NCBI GenBank assembly: GCA_013285445.1
Contig: CP053448.1
Location: forward strand, 620,001-684,000
Reading direction: 5' to 3'
Length of the DNA: 64,000 bases
DNA from: Pseudomonadota bacterium
GTDB lineage: Bacteria; Pseudomonadota; Gammaproteobacteria; Xanthomonadales; Wenzhouxiangellaceae
Shown here: positions 1 through 9,925 of the stretch, piece by piece
Position numbering within the stretch: the stretch's first letter is position 1
Layout: the number at the start of each line of letters is the position of its first letter
Translations under genes and position numbers: made by a program
Notes under the pieces: model-generated
Databases searched by the model: none
Told to the model about the DNA's origin: nothing
What the model saw: only the letters and a program-made list of their open reading frames with translations

Positions 1-340
1 CCGCCATCCGGCAGTGCGCGCTGCGCGCCTGCGATTTGCGCAGCGCCTTGCCGGCGGCCTTGACCGCCTTGTCGAAGGCGGCCCGGTCGAGCTTCTGCGC
101 CTTGCCCATACCGGCCAGCAGCAGGCGGCGTGCGGCCATGCCGGGGACCGCGTGCAACAGCAGGGTCCGCCCGACCTTCAGCGGTAGTTCACCGCTGTCG
201 CGCAATCGCGCGAGCAGCCCGCCGGATGCCTGGTCAAGGGCCTGCAAGCTTTCGCTGAATGGCTGGTCCTCGAACAGGCCGACGAGCAGGCAGTCGCAAT
301 CAACCTCGCCTATGCCGTTGGTGGTGGTTGTAAACTCCAT
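1..340 (-). CDS. pepA: Leucyl aminopeptidase PepA, N-terminal part
   Basis: The gene runs off the left edge; only about 113 N-terminal residues are present, starting at the ATG whose complement is at 338-340. The peptide (MEFTTTTNGIGEVDCDCLLV and on, with LLLAGMGKAQKLD near residue 75) matches the N-terminal macro-like domain of M17 leucyl aminopeptidases. The metal-binding C-terminal catalytic domain lies outside the window. Divergence from lptF across a 72-base gap is the usual gammaproteobacterial arrangement and supports the call. PepA is a cytosolic hexameric manganese/zinc exopeptidase and, in Escherichia coli, also a DNA-binding accessory protein; the second role cannot be judged from this fragment. 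Confidence 0.82.
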   Translation of the reverse strand, partial: MEFTTTTNGIGEVDCDCLLVGLFEDQPFSESLQALDQASGGLLARLRDSGELPLKVGRTLLLHAVPGMAARRLLLAGMGKAQKLDRAAFDKAVKAAGKALRKSQARSAHCRMA

Positions 341-384
341 GCTATGAAATCCTGTCGAATGAGCTCGAATGATGATGAGCCGGC

Positions 385-390
385 ATTGTA
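385..390 (-). promoter_or_regulatory. Candidate -10 box for pepA
   Basis: The minus strand reads TACAAT here, one mismatch from TATAAT, about 45 bases before the pepA start. No good -35 hexamer is visible at the usual distance. The plus strand gives no equally clear box for lptF. This is a motif-level guess only. Confidence 0.3.
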
Positions 391-412
391 CCCGGCCCCA
401 CCGCGAAGCTGA

Positions 413-1480
413 ATGCTGATCCTGGCACGCTACCTGCTGCGCCACGGCCTGTCGGCCAGCCTGATGAGTCTGGTGGTCTTTCTGGGCGTGGTCGGCGCGT
501 TGTTTCTGGCCGAGCTCATGCGGGACGCCGCGCAGGGCGAACTGCCTGGCGCCAGTGTGATGCTGATGCTGGCGCTGCGCCTGCCGGAGGCCCTGATGCT
601 GGTCGGGCCGCTGGCCTTGCTCACGGGCCTGCTGCTGGCGCTGGGTCGGTTGCAGGAAGACAGCGAGCTGATCGTGATTCGCAGCAGCGGGCTGTCATTT
701 GGCCGGGTGCTGGCTCCGGTCATGCTGCTCGCCGCGCTATGGGCCGGTCTGCTGCTGGCGGTCTCCGGCTGGCTCTCGCCGCTGGCGGTGGAGCGCTCAT
801 CGGAGATCCTGGCTGAGGCAGCCCGAAGCGCCATTCAGGCCGGTCTGCGGGCCGGCCAGTTCGATCATCTCAATCAGGGTCGCACGACGGTCTACGTCAG
901 CCGCATTGACCGCGAGGCGGAGACGTTTCATGACGTGTTCATACAACACCAGGAACAGGGATTTGTCGAGCTGCTGACAGCGCGCGAGGGACGATTGTGG
1001 CTCGATGAAGAGCAGACCGGACCGTATTTGCTGTTGCGCGAAGGCCACCAGGTCCAGCACGCTTCCAACCCGGCCGCGGGGCCGTTGCGGGAGATGCGCT
1101 TCGCGCGCAACGAGCTGCGCCTGCCGCCGCCGGAACCCGACATGAGCGACAGTGAAGCGACCGCCCGGCTGCCCGAGCTGTGGTCATCCGGGGCCCCCGA
1201 AGAGCGGCGGGAGTGGCATTGGCGCCTGGCAGCGCCGGTCGCGGCCTTTCTGCTGGGGCTGCTGGCGTTGCCGCTCGCCGGTCGCCAGCCGCGCCAGGGT
1301 CGGCATGGCAGTGTCGTGACTGCGCTGGTGATTTACCTGTTCTACAGCAACGCCGTGCACGCCGGTCTGATTCTGATGGAGCAGCACAATCGTCTGACCG
1401 GACCGGGCCTGTGGCCGGTACACCTGGCGCTGGGCGTGCTGGTGCTGTTTCTGCTTCAGCGCATGGAGAAAAACTGGTGA
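413..1480 (+). CDS. lptF: LPS export permease LptF
   Basis: LptF is an inner-membrane subunit of the LptB2FG transporter that extracts lipopolysaccharide and feeds it to LptC/LptA. The 355-residue protein (E. coli LptF is 366) has the YjgP/YjgQ architecture: three N-terminal membrane segments (about residues 10-30, 50-78 and 98-122), a periplasmic beta-jellyroll region (about 125-260) and three C-terminal segments. The start (MLILARYLLRHG) is the typical family start, with the amphipathic first helix. Its stop overlaps the GTG of lptG, so the two are probably translationally coupled. lptF rather than lptG is assigned from gene order next to pepA. Confidence 0.93.
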   Translation: MLILARYLLRHGLSASLMSLVVFLGVVGALFLAELMRDAAQGELPGASVMLMLALRLPEALMLVGPLALLTGLLLALGRLQEDSELIVIRSSGLSFGRVLAPVMLLAALWAGLLLAVSGWLSPLAVERSSEILAEAARSAIQAGLRAGQFDHLNQGRTTVYVSRIDREAETFHDVFIQHQEQGFVELLTAREGRLWLDEEQTGPYLLLREGHQVQHASNPAAGPLREMRFARNELRLPPPEPDMSDSEATARLPELWSSGAPEERREWHWRLAAPVAAFLLGLLALPLAGRQPRQGRHGSVVTALVIYLFYSNAVHAGLILMEQHNRLTGPGLWPVHLALGVLVLFLLQRMEKNW

Positions 1481-2550
1481 TTGCCGGCATCCTCGGACGT
1501 TACGTGGGTCGTGCCGTACTCGCCGCGGTGCTGATTGTCGCCGTGCTGCTGGTCGGGCTGTATACCATCATCGAACTGGTCCGGGAGTCACGCGACCTGA
1601 CCGGCGATTACGGGGTCGTCGAGATGCTGGTCTACCTTGCCCAGACGACGCCGAGCCGGCTGTACGATATTTTTCCGTTTGCCGTCCTGATCGGTACCCT
1701 GCTCGGCCTTGGCGGGCTGGCCGCAACCCGCGAACTGGTGGCCATGCGCGCGGCCGGCTTCGACCGCCGGCAGATTCTGATCAGCGTGCTGGCTGCGGTC
1801 GGGCTGTGCCTGGCGGTGCTGTTTGTCGTCAGCGAAACCCTGCTGCCGCAGCTCGAAGCCCGCGCCAGCGCCGAGCGGGATCAAGCGCGCAGTGGTCAGG
1901 TGCGTCTCGGTCGCTATGGCGCCCTGTGGCTGCGCGACGGTCACCTGATGCTGCGGATTGACTATTCGTCCTGGTCGGCTCGCGAGACGCCGGAATTCAG
2001 CCAGCTGTTGATCTATCGTCTGGACGATGCCATGCGGCCACTGCAGATTCTGACTGCCGGGACAGCCAGCCATGATGGCTCGCGCTGGCGGCTGAGCGAC
2101 GTGGCCGCGCGAACCATCGACGGCAGCGAGCCGCCCGAACAGCACGCGCAGCTCGTGCTGGAGTCGACGCTGAGCTACGATCTGTTTTCGTCCGCGGTGA
2201 CCCGGCCGCGCATGCTGGCCATCGCCGATCTGATCGACATGATCAAGCTGCTTGGCGCCAACGAACTCAATACCGAACCTTATCGCCAGGCGCTGTGGAA
2301 TCGTCTGTTCTATCCGCTCAACGTGCTGGCCATGATCCTGATCAGCCTGCCGTTCGCCTTTGGTGGTGCGCGGCATGGTGGGCGTGGCTTGAGTCTGCTG
2401 GCGGGCGTGAGCCTGGGGTTGATGTTTTTTGTGGTCAGCCGTCTGGTGCGCGGCGCGGCACTGCTCTGGCCGGGACCGCTGTGGCTGCTGATGCTGATGC
2501 CGGCACTGCTGTTCGGACTGCTGGGTCTGGTGCTGCTCAGGCGGCTTTAG
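1477..2550 (+). CDS. lptG: LPS export permease LptG
   Basis: This is the second permease of the LptB2FG lipopolysaccharide exporter. I chose the GTG at 1477, which overlaps the lptF stop (GTGA), giving 357 residues against 360 in E. coli; the open frame extends further upstream but that part is a shadow of lptF. The protein starts MIAGILGRYVGRAVL, has membrane segments near 8-35, 55-80 and 95-120, a periplasmic jellyroll domain, then three C-terminal helices rich in Leu/Val and ending FGLLGLVLLRRL. Its stop overlaps by 4 bases the stop of the convergent RDD gene. Confidence 0.93.
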   Translation: MIAGILGRYVGRAVLAAVLIVAVLLVGLYTIIELVRESRDLTGDYGVVEMLVYLAQTTPSRLYDIFPFAVLIGTLLGLGGLAATRELVAMRAAGFDRRQILISVLAAVGLCLAVLFVVSETLLPQLEARASAERDQARSGQVRLGRYGALWLRDGHLMLRIDYSSWSARETPEFSQLLIYRLDDAMRPLQILTAGTASHDGSRWRLSDVAARTIDGSEPPEQHAQLVLESTLSYDLFSSAVTRPRMLAIADLIDMIKLLGANELNTEPYRQALWNRLFYPLNVLAMILISLPFAFGGARHGGRGLSLLAGVSLGLMFFVVSRLVRGAALLWPGPLWLLMLMPALLFGLLGLVLLRRL

Positions 2551-2999
2551 CAGCGGGGTACGCTACCCGGCCCGTTTGCCACGATCAGGCGCGAGTTCGA
2601 CAAGCGGTCGTGCCAGGTCAATCGCTTTGGGTCAATCAGGCTCCAGGCAAAGCCCAGCCCGAGTGCCAGCGCAGAAAAGATGGCGGCGATAAAGCGAATC
2701 GCGCTGTCGCCCCAGCCAAAAGGTGGCGTATCGGCAACCAGACGGATTCGCCAGGCACGCATGCCGAGCGTCTGGCCGCCGCTGCGCCAGCAGACCGCGA
2801 AATACAGCCACCAGGCCACCAGCAGATAAAGCTGGAACGCGGGGTGGCCGGCGCGAATACCGGTGCCTGACGGAATCACCACGATCGCTGCAGCCACCAT
2901 CAGCAGGCCGGTGACCAGCAGCGCGTCATAGCTCATGGCGGCCAGTCGCCGCCACAGCGGGCAGCCCGACACGGGCTCACGGGACACTTTTTTTTTCAT
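2547..2999 (-). CDS. RDD family membrane protein
   Basis: This is a 150-residue protein of the RDD family: the N-terminal RRLAAMSYDALLVTGLLMV carries the conserved Arg and Asp of the first helix, followed by a second helix (YLLVAWWLYFAVCW) and the family's GGQTLGMRAWRIRLV motif near residue 85. A third hydrophobic stretch follows (RFIAAIFSALALGLGFAWSL). I chose the ATG at 2999 (MKKKVSREP); the longer open frame upstream lacks family similarity. The biochemical function of RDD proteins is mostly unknown, though some were reported in ion tolerance. It converges on lptG with overlapping stops and is divergent from the next operon. Confidence 0.82.
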   Translation of the reverse strand: MKKKVSREPVSGCPLWRRLAAMSYDALLVTGLLMVAAAIVVIPSGTGIRAGHPAFQLYLLVAWWLYFAVCWRSGGQTLGMRAWRIRLVADTPPFGWGDSAIRFIAAIFSALALGLGFAWSLIDPKRLTWHDRLSNSRLIVANGPGSVPRC

Positions 3000-3179
3000 T
3001 TTTTTTTCGGTTAAGGTTTGACGACAGCCCCCGATACAGGTAGGTTCCGCATTCCGGCAATCGGCTCGGACGCCGCGACCTTTCAATTCGCGAGTCTGCG
3101 CGGTATTCTATTCCGATTACTGGCGGGTACATACCAGGTCGAACCAAAACACGAATTCTCAAGCATAGCGGATACGACA

Positions 3180-3941
3180 ATGTCACAATCATCAACCTTT
3201 CTTGCACGCCTCGCGGTCGCACCCGGCATTCTGATGGCGGTTGCGGTGCAGGCCCAGGTGCTCGATCGCAGTATCGAGACCGAGAACCGGATCAATCGCC
3301 AGGTGGCTCAGGCGCAGGAGCAGATCAATCAGGTCGACGAGGAAACACAGCAGCTGATTGACGAGTATCGTCGCGTGATCAGCGAGACCGAGAGCCTGCG
3401 CGCCTACAACCAGCAGATGCAGGCTATCGTTGACAATCAGGAAGAGGAGATCGCCTCGATCAACCAGCAGCTCGATGGCCTTGAGGCCACCAATCGGGAT
3501 GTTGTGCCGTTGATGATCGAGATGGCCGAGACGCTGGGTCAGCTGGTGCGTGCCGATCTGCCTTTCCGGCTGGACGAGCGCATCAACCGGGCCGACAGCA
3601 TTGTTGACACGCTGGACCGATCGGATATCACGAATTCGGAAAAGTATCGCCTGATCCTCGAGGCCTATCAGGCCGAAATGGAATATGGGCGGACCATGGA
3701 GGCCTACCAAAGCGCGCTTCCCAACGGCCAGCAGGTCGAGTTCCTGAGAGTGGGCCGAACGCTGTTGTTCTGGCAGTCGCTCGACGGCCAGACGACCGGC
3801 TGGTGGAACCCGAACAATCGCCAGTTCGAGCAGCTCGAGGACCGCTATCGCCTGCCGGTCAGTGACGGCCTGGCGATCGCCCGCAACCAGGTGGCGCCGG
3901 ATCTCATCCGCTTGCCCGTGCCCGCACCGGAGAGTGAATAA
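3180..3941 (+). CDS. DUF3450 periplasmic coiled-coil protein of a TonB system
   Basis: The 253-residue product has a signal peptide (about residues 1-26, cut after VAVQAQ) and a long Gln/Glu-rich coiled coil (about 30-120). A C-terminal domain follows with the aromatic motifs GRTLLFWQS and TTGWWNP, typical of DUF3450 proteins that precede TtpC-like channels. I chose the ATG at 3180, which gives a clean signal peptide; the longer open frame does not. Its stop shares a base with the next ATG, so it is the first gene of the TonB operon. Its likely role is a periplasmic partner of the channel; the mechanism is unknown. Confidence 0.82.
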   Translation: MSQSSTFLARLAVAPGILMAVAVQAQVLDRSIETENRINRQVAQAQEQINQVDEETQQLIDEYRRVISETESLRAYNQQMQAIVDNQEEEIASINQQLDGLEATNRDVVPLMIEMAETLGQLVRADLPFRLDERINRADSIVDTLDRSDITNSEKYRLILEAYQAEMEYGRTMEAYQSALPNGQQVEFLRVGRTLLFWQSLDGQTTGWWNPNNRQFEQLEDRYRLPVSDGLAIARNQVAPDLIRLPVPAPESE

Positions 3942-5296
3942 TGATTAACCGAAGGATTCTTTTCGCCGTGCTGGCGCTGGTCGCGCCACTGAGCGCGACC
4001 GCTCAGTCCACGCTTGACGAACTGCTGCAGCAGGTCCAGCAGGCCGCGCAGGAAGAGCAGCGCATCGATCAGGAGCGGCTTCAGCGCTTCATCCGTGAAC
4101 GCAACAATCAGCGGCAGCTTCTGGCCGAAGCCCGTCAACAGCTGCGTGCCGAAGAAGATCGCTCTGATCGTTTGCGCGTGGCCTTCGAGGAGAATGAACT
4201 CGAACTGGTCGAACTCGAAACCGTTCTTGACGAGCGCATGGGTAACCTGGGTGAGTTGTTCGGGGTGGTGCGTCAGGTCGCCGGTGATACCCGGGGCAAC
4301 ATCGAGGATTCGATGGTCAGTGCCCAGCTGCCGGGGCGTGGCGAGTTCCTGGGCGAGCTTGCCGAGCGTCGCCAGCTGCCGACGGTGCAGGAGCTTCGGC
4401 GCATGTGGTACGAGATGGTGCGCGAAATCGCGCAGTCGGGCAAAGTGGTGAAGTTCAACGCCGACATGATCAACGCCGACGGCGTGCTGGAAGAAAACCG
4501 TGAAATCGTTCGGGTTGGCGTGTTCAACGTCGTTTCGAACGGTCATTTTCTGCGGTGGGACGGTAGCCAGGGACTGCTGATCGAGCTGCCGCGGCAGCCG
4601 GCTTCCCGCTTCCAGGGCATGGCCCGTGATCTGCAGGACGCGCAGCCCGGTGAGGTGGTTGATATGGCCATCGACGGTACCCGCGGCGCGATCCTGGCCC
4701 AGGTGGTGCGGGCGCCGACGCTCGGCGAGCGTATCCGTCAGGGTGCCGAGGTTGGCTACGTGATCATTGCGCTGGGCATTTTTGGCGTGCTGTTCTCGAT
4801 CTGGCGTGGCGTTGTGCTGGCGCTCAAGGGTAACGCCATCAAGCGCCAGCTCAAGCGTGACGAGGCCGACCAGGGCAATGCGCTTGGTCGCGTGCTCAAG
4901 GTCTACCAGGACAACCCCGATCAGGACGTCGAAACCCTCGAGCTCAAGCTCGACGAGGCGATCCTGCGCGAGACCGCGCCGCTGGAATCCGGGCTGCCGC
5001 TGATCAAGGTGCTCTATGTCGTTGCGCCGCTGATCGGTCTGCTCGGCACCGTCGTGGGCATGATCGTCACGTTCCAGCAGATTACGCTGTTCGGTACCGG
5101 TGACCCGCGCATGATGGCCAGCGGTATTTCAATGGCCCTGATCACGACCGTGCTGGGTCTGTGCGTTGCCATTCCGCTGACGATCATCCACAGTCTGCTG
5201 CAAAGCCGCAGCCGCTCGCTGATCCAGATTCTGGAAGAGCAGGCCGCCGGTATCATTGCACGCCTCGCAGAGCGTCGTCATGGTAGCGCTGACTAG
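3941..5296 (+). CDS. TtpC-like MotA/TolQ/ExbB proton channel protein with periplasmic coiled coil
   Basis: This 451-residue protein has a signal peptide (LALVAPLSATAQS), a periplasmic coiled-coil domain (about 25-260) and a C-terminal MotA/TolQ/ExbB channel domain. Membrane segments lie near 267-290, 350-378 (PLIGLLGTVVGMIVTF) and 395-420. This is the TtpC layout known from Vibrio TonB2 systems, where TtpC is needed in addition to ExbB. It overlaps the DUF3450 gene by one base and the following exbB by 17 bases. It presumably joins the ExbB/ExbD complex and couples proton flow to TonB. The gene symbol is left blank because naming varies. Confidence 0.87.
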   Translation: MINRRILFAVLALVAPLSATAQSTLDELLQQVQQAAQEEQRIDQERLQRFIRERNNQRQLLAEARQQLRAEEDRSDRLRVAFEENELELVELETVLDERMGNLGELFGVVRQVAGDTRGNIEDSMVSAQLPGRGEFLGELAERRQLPTVQELRRMWYEMVREIAQSGKVVKFNADMINADGVLEENREIVRVGVFNVVSNGHFLRWDGSQGLLIELPRQPASRFQGMARDLQDAQPGEVVDMAIDGTRGAILAQVVRAPTLGERIRQGAEVGYVIIALGIFGVLFSIWRGVVLALKGNAIKRQLKRDEADQGNALGRVLKVYQDNPDQDVETLELKLDEAILRETAPLESGLPLIKVLYVVAPLIGLLGTVVGMIVTFQQITLFGTGDPRMMASGISMALITTVLGLCVAIPLTIIHSLLQSRSRSLIQILEEQAAGIIARLAERRHGSAD

Positions 5297-5804
5297 TTTT
5301 TTCGAAGCAATACGCGGCTTCATCGAGCTCGGCGGGGATGTCCTGTGGGCCATCCTTGTCGTGTTGCTGATGATGTGGACGCTGATTATCGAGCGCTACT
5401 GGTATTTTTTCCGGGTGTTGCCCCAGCGTCGGCGGGAAATCGTCAACGCCTGGCGTGAACGCAGCGAAAGCCAGTCCTGGTACGCCGGACGCATTCGCGA
5501 GGAAATGATCAGCCAGCTTTCGCTGGAGATGAAGCGTAACGTACCCACGATCCAGACCCTGATTGCAGTCTGTCCGCTGCTGGGCTTGCTGGGCACCGTT
5601 ACCGGCATGGTGGCGGTGTTCGACGTCATGGCCTTTTTTGGCACCGGCAATGCCCGGGCCATGGCCGCTGGCGTTTCCCAGGCAACCATCCCGACCATGG
5701 CCGGCATGGTGGCGGCGCTTTCCGGGCTTTATTTTGGTTCTCATCTCGAGCGCAAATCGGAAATCGAGTCCGAACGGCTCGAGGATCTGTTGCGTTTCGA
5801 ATAG
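5280..5804 (+). CDS. exbB: ExbB-type biopolymer transport protein
   Basis: This is a short ExbB (174 residues) of the kind paired with TtpC. It has three membrane segments: LWAILVVLLMMWTLIIER (about 20-42), the channel-domain core CPLLGLLGTVTGMVAVFDVM (about 98-125), and PTMAGMVAALSGLYFG (about 140-158). The start is the ATG at 5280 inside the end of the upstream channel gene, which makes MVALTSFFEAIRGF; the same frame is open a little further upstream without a better start. It should form the pentameric proton channel with ExbD in the inner membrane. Confidence 0.9.
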   Translation: MVALTSFFEAIRGFIELGGDVLWAILVVLLMMWTLIIERYWYFFRVLPQRRREIVNAWRERSESQSWYAGRIREEMISQLSLEMKRNVPTIQTLIAVCPLLGLLGTVTGMVAVFDVMAFFGTGNARAMAAGVSQATIPTMAGMVAALSGLYFGSHLERKSEIESERLEDLLRFE

Positions 5805-5834
5805 CGCTGCGCTGCATTTACACAGGTTCAGGAA

Positions 5835-6242
5835 ATGGCCCGACAACACGCGACCAAGGACGAGCCCGAAATCAACATCACGCCGATGCTTGATATCGTG
5901 TTTATCATGCTGATTTTCTTCATTGTCACGACGTCATTCATCCGCGAGACCGGGGTTGAGGTGAACAAGCCCACGGCGCTGACTGCGGAACCCAGGCCGC
6001 AGGGCAATGTTCTAATTGCCATACGCGATAATGACGAGATCTGGATGAATCGCCAGAACATCGAGTTGCACGAAGTCAAGACCCAGGTGGAGCGTGCCCG
6101 TGCCGAGAACCCTGAAAGCGCGGTTGTCCTGATCGCTGATCGCGGTTCGCGAACGGGCATGCTCGTCGAGGTCATGGATCAGGTCCAGGCTGCCGGCATC
6201 TCGCGAATATCGATCTCGGCCGAAGAAGATGGCGGGAGGTAG
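5835..6242 (+). CDS. exbD: ExbD-type biopolymer transport protein
   Basis: This 135-residue protein has the ExbD/TolR architecture: a short cytoplasmic start, one membrane helix (ITPMLDIVFIMLIFFIVTT) with the conserved channel aspartate at residue 20, then a periplasmic domain ending in the conserved VEVMDQVQAAGISRISIS region. It lies 30 bases after exbB and 3 bases before tonB. It pairs with ExbB to harvest proton motive force for TonB. Confidence 0.93.
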   Translation: MARQHATKDEPEINITPMLDIVFIMLIFFIVTTSFIRETGVEVNKPTALTAEPRPQGNVLIAIRDNDEIWMNRQNIELHEVKTQVERARAENPESAVVLIADRGSRTGMLVEVMDQVQAAGISRISISAEEDGGR

Positions 6243-6245
6243 TCA

Positions 6246-6881
6246 ATGAGTCCTGGCGTACGCTATGCGGTTGCGGTTGTGCTGGCAGTGATCGTCACGC
6301 TGGTCACGTTCTATGTCATGCATATGCTGATATCGGGAACGCGCGGCGATCCGGAGCAGCTCGAACCACCGCCGGGAATCCGGTTCGGCCCGGTCGAAAT
6401 CGACGATCGCGTCGAGCGCCGCGATCGTCGCCGGCCGCCGCCGCCGCCGCCTCCTGAAACGCCACCGCCTCCGCCTGAGATGGAAATTTCGCAAGTCGAT
6501 CAGCAGGTGCAGGACATGCCTAATCTGGATCTGCCGCCGCTTGACGTGCCGACGACCGGCTCGGGACCCTTCCTGGGCTCGATGGCCCAGGTCGACCGCA
6601 ACCAGGAAGGCGATATCGTGCCGCTGGTCAGGATTCAGCCGCAGTATCCGCGTGACGCCGCCATTGCCTCGATCGAGGGCTGGGTCAAGATCGAGTTCAT
6701 TATTGATGAGACCGGATCGGTGCGTCAGCCGCGGGTGGTCGAAGCACGGCCGCCGCGCGTGTTCGATCGCGAGGCGATTCGCGCCATCCTGCGCTGGAAG
6801 TTCAAGCCGCGCGTGATTGACGGGCAGCCCGTGCAGCGCAGGGCAACTCAGGTCATTGAATTCTCGCTGGAAGACTCATGA
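6246..6881 (+). CDS. tonB: Energy transducer TonB
   Basis: This 211-residue protein starts with a single membrane anchor (about residues 8-30), continues with a proline-rich spacer (residues 38-80, including runs of 7 and 5 Pro) and ends in a TonB_C domain (about 120-208; VRIQPQYPRDAAIASIEGWV). It is shorter than E. coli TonB (239). It is translationally coupled to the next gene, whose ATG overlaps its stop by 4 bases. It should transmit energy from the inner-membrane ExbB/ExbD/TtpC complex to TonB-dependent outer-membrane receptors; no receptor gene lies in the window. Confidence 0.92.
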   Translation: MSPGVRYAVAVVLAVIVTLVTFYVMHMLISGTRGDPEQLEPPPGIRFGPVEIDDRVERRDRRRPPPPPPPETPPPPPEMEISQVDQQVQDMPNLDLPPLDVPTTGSGPFLGSMAQVDRNQEGDIVPLVRIQPQYPRDAAIASIEGWVKIEFIIDETGSVRQPRVVEARPPRVFDREAIRAILRWKFKPRVIDGQPVQRRATQVIEFSLEDS

Positions 6882-8152
6882 TCAATATCCTCAGACTGTT
6901 CGTGCTGGTGCTGGCCCTGTCAACGGCCGGCGCAGTCAATGCGCAGACTCGCGTGCAGGGCGTGGAATGCGGGGTTGAAAGAGAGGTGCAGGCCGGCGCC
7001 CTCACGGAGCGAACCTATAATCGTTTGACACGCATCTACGAGGAGATCGGCGAGGAAAAATACGCCGAGGCCTACGCCGGTTTGCAGGAGTTGCTGGAAA
7101 GCACGCGGCGCGATGATTACGAAAAAGCGACCATCTACCAGGCCATGGCCTACATCCGGGCTCAGCAGGAACGCTATCAGGAGGCCATCGATCTGTTCAA
7201 GCGTGCAATCGAGCTCGATCGCATGCCCAACAACCAGCATTTCGACATGGTCCTGCAGGTCGCTCAGCTCTATTACAGCATCGAGCGATACCGTGAAGCG
7301 CTTGACGAGCTCGACCTGTGGTTCTGCATGACACCGGATGACCAGAAGAACAAGGTCAATGTCTGGGTCATGAAAGCCAGCATCCATGCCCAGATCGAGG
7401 AGTTCCGGCAGGCGCTCGAGGCCATCGATCGGGCCATTGCACTTGCCGATGAGCCGCGAGAACAGTGGTACCAGCTCAAGCTGGGAATGCACTTCGAACT
7501 CAAGGAGTGGAACAACGCGGTCGGCGTCCTGAAAATACTGATCAACATGAATCCGACCCGCAAGGACTACTGGATTCAATTGTCCTCGGTGTACTCCGAG
7601 CTTGAACAGCAGCGTGACTCCATGGCCACCCTGGCCCTGGCGCATCGCAGGGGTTTGCTCGACCGCCAGTCGGAGTATCTGCAGCTGGCCAGCCTGCAGC
7701 AAGAATTTGACGCGCCCCGAAAAGCAGCAGAAGTGCTGCAGGAAGGTCTTGAGCAGGGCATTGTAGAAAGCACTCGCCGTAACTGGGAGATGACCGCCGG
7801 CGCCTGGTATGAGGCGCGCGAGCTTGATCGGGCGCTGGACGCCTATGAACAGGCCGGCGCGCAGTCCATGGACGGCAAGATCGATTTGCAGCGCGCCTAT
7901 ATCCTGGTCGACCTCGAGCGCTGGGACGAGGCCAAGGATGCGTTAAGCCGGGCACTTGAACTGGGCGGCTTGCGCGAAAGCCAGGTTGGCAACGCCTATC
8001 TTCTCCTGGGTAACGCCCACGCCAGCAGCGGCAACCTAGATGCTGCGCTGGATGCCTTTAACGAAGCCTTGAAATATGGCAGAGTAGAGCGGGCTGCCAG
8101 GGAATGGATCAACCACATCCAACAAGAAAGATCCCGGCAAGCCGGCAGTTAG
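6878..8152 (+). CDS. TPR-repeat periplasmic protein of the TonB operon
   Basis: This 424-residue protein has a signal peptide (LSTAGAVNAQT, cut near 23) and at least eight tetratricopeptide-like helix pairs, for example QAMAYIRAQQERYQEAIDLF and NAYLLLGNAHASSGNLDAAL. TPR proteins are the usual last gene of TtpC-containing TonB operons. It overlaps tonB by 4 bases. It probably acts as a periplasmic scaffold or receptor adaptor; that is inference. The frame closes with TAG just before the Shine-Dalgarno of the next gene, 34 bases on. Confidence 0.85.
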   Translation: MINILRLFVLVLALSTAGAVNAQTRVQGVECGVEREVQAGALTERTYNRLTRIYEEIGEEKYAEAYAGLQELLESTRRDDYEKATIYQAMAYIRAQQERYQEAIDLFKRAIELDRMPNNQHFDMVLQVAQLYYSIERYREALDELDLWFCMTPDDQKNKVNVWVMKASIHAQIEEFRQALEAIDRAIALADEPREQWYQLKLGMHFELKEWNNAVGVLKILINMNPTRKDYWIQLSSVYSELEQQRDSMATLALAHRRGLLDRQSEYLQLASLQQEFDAPRKAAEVLQEGLEQGIVESTRRNWEMTAGAWYEARELDRALDAYEQAGAQSMDGKIDLQRAYILVDLERWDEAKDALSRALELGGLRESQVGNAYLLLGNAHASSGNLDAALDAFNEALKYGRVERAAREWINHIQQERSRQAGS

Positions 8153-8186
8153 CCAGGAATTGATAAGACCCAGGGAGGTCAACATC

Positions 8187-8888
<702 letters not shown>

Positions 8889-8892
<4 letters not shown>

Positions 8893-9824
8893 CGAAGCGA
8901 TCCGCCCCCAGGGAAGCGGCAGGTGCCGCTTCCGACGGCCGCCCCGGCAATCGGATTGCGGTCCTGATTGACACTTTTCTCGATGCCGCCTGGGCCGAAC
9001 GCGGCCTGGCGCAGGCAAGCCTGTCTGCGTATGAACAGGACCTGCGCTCATTTCTGAGCGCACCGGCAGAATGGCCGCAGTGCGCAGCTCGGGCCGCCGT
9101 GCTGGAGCGGCTGTCGCAGCGGATGCGCTCCGGGGCCAGCGTCAGCAGTATCGTGCGGCAGCTATCCTGCCTGCGCCAGTTTTTCGCCTGGGCGGTGCGC
9201 GAGGGTCATCTGGCCAAGGATCCGATGATTGACCTTGAGGGACCGCGCCGGCCGCTGAATCTACCCGGCACCCTGTCAAAGTCCGAGGTCGAGGCGCTGC
9301 TCGCTGCACCGAGCGGTGATTCGCCCCTGGATCTGCGTGACCGGGCGATGATTGAAACGCTTTATGCAACCGGAATGCGCGTGAGCGAAGCCGTCGAACT
9401 TCCACTGTCGCGCCTCAATCTTCTTCAGGGCGTCGTGCGCGTCCTGGGCAAGGGTGGTCGAGAACGGCTGGTTCCGGTTGGTGATGCGGCCCTGGTGGCC
9501 CTGGCCCGCTGGATCGATGTGGGCCGACCGCAGCTCAGGCCGCGTGGTGAGCAGGTTTTTGTCTCCCGCACCGGTCGTCCGTTGTCGCGCCAGGCGCTAT
9601 GGCAGCGGATCCGCCTGCTGGCGCGGCAAGCCGGCGTGCAAACGCCGGTTCATCCGCATCGACTGCGCCATTCCTTTGCGACTCACCTGCTCGACAACGG
9701 TGCTGACTTGCGCGTGGTGCAAATGCTGCTGGGCCACGCAGATCTGGCAACGACCCAGATCTATACCCACGTATCGCGATCGCGCCTGCGCGATCTGCAC
9801 GCCCGGCATCATCCGCGTGGTTGA
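8889..9824 (+). CDS. xerD: Tyrosine recombinase XerD
   Basis: XerD works with XerC at the dif site to resolve chromosome dimers, controlled by FtsK. The 311-residue protein has an N-terminal SAM-like core-binding domain (about 22-115) and a catalytic domain with the full set R164, K188, H257, R260, H283 and Y292 (HPHRLRHSFATHLLDNGADL; IYTHV). The best start is the TTG at 8889, which overlaps the stop of the upstream lysine-repeat gene; no ATG lies before the core-binding domain. Downstream dsbC is the same neighbour as in E. coli (xerD-dsbC-recJ), which supports XerD over XerC. Confidence 0.9.
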
Positions 9825-9925
9825 TCATGAATCGGGTGAAACTTGTGGCGGACGACGCGTTCCAACGACTGTCCGCGAGCTTGTCTGACGAGATCCAAAT
9901 GAATGAACTTGCCAAGGAGAAACCA

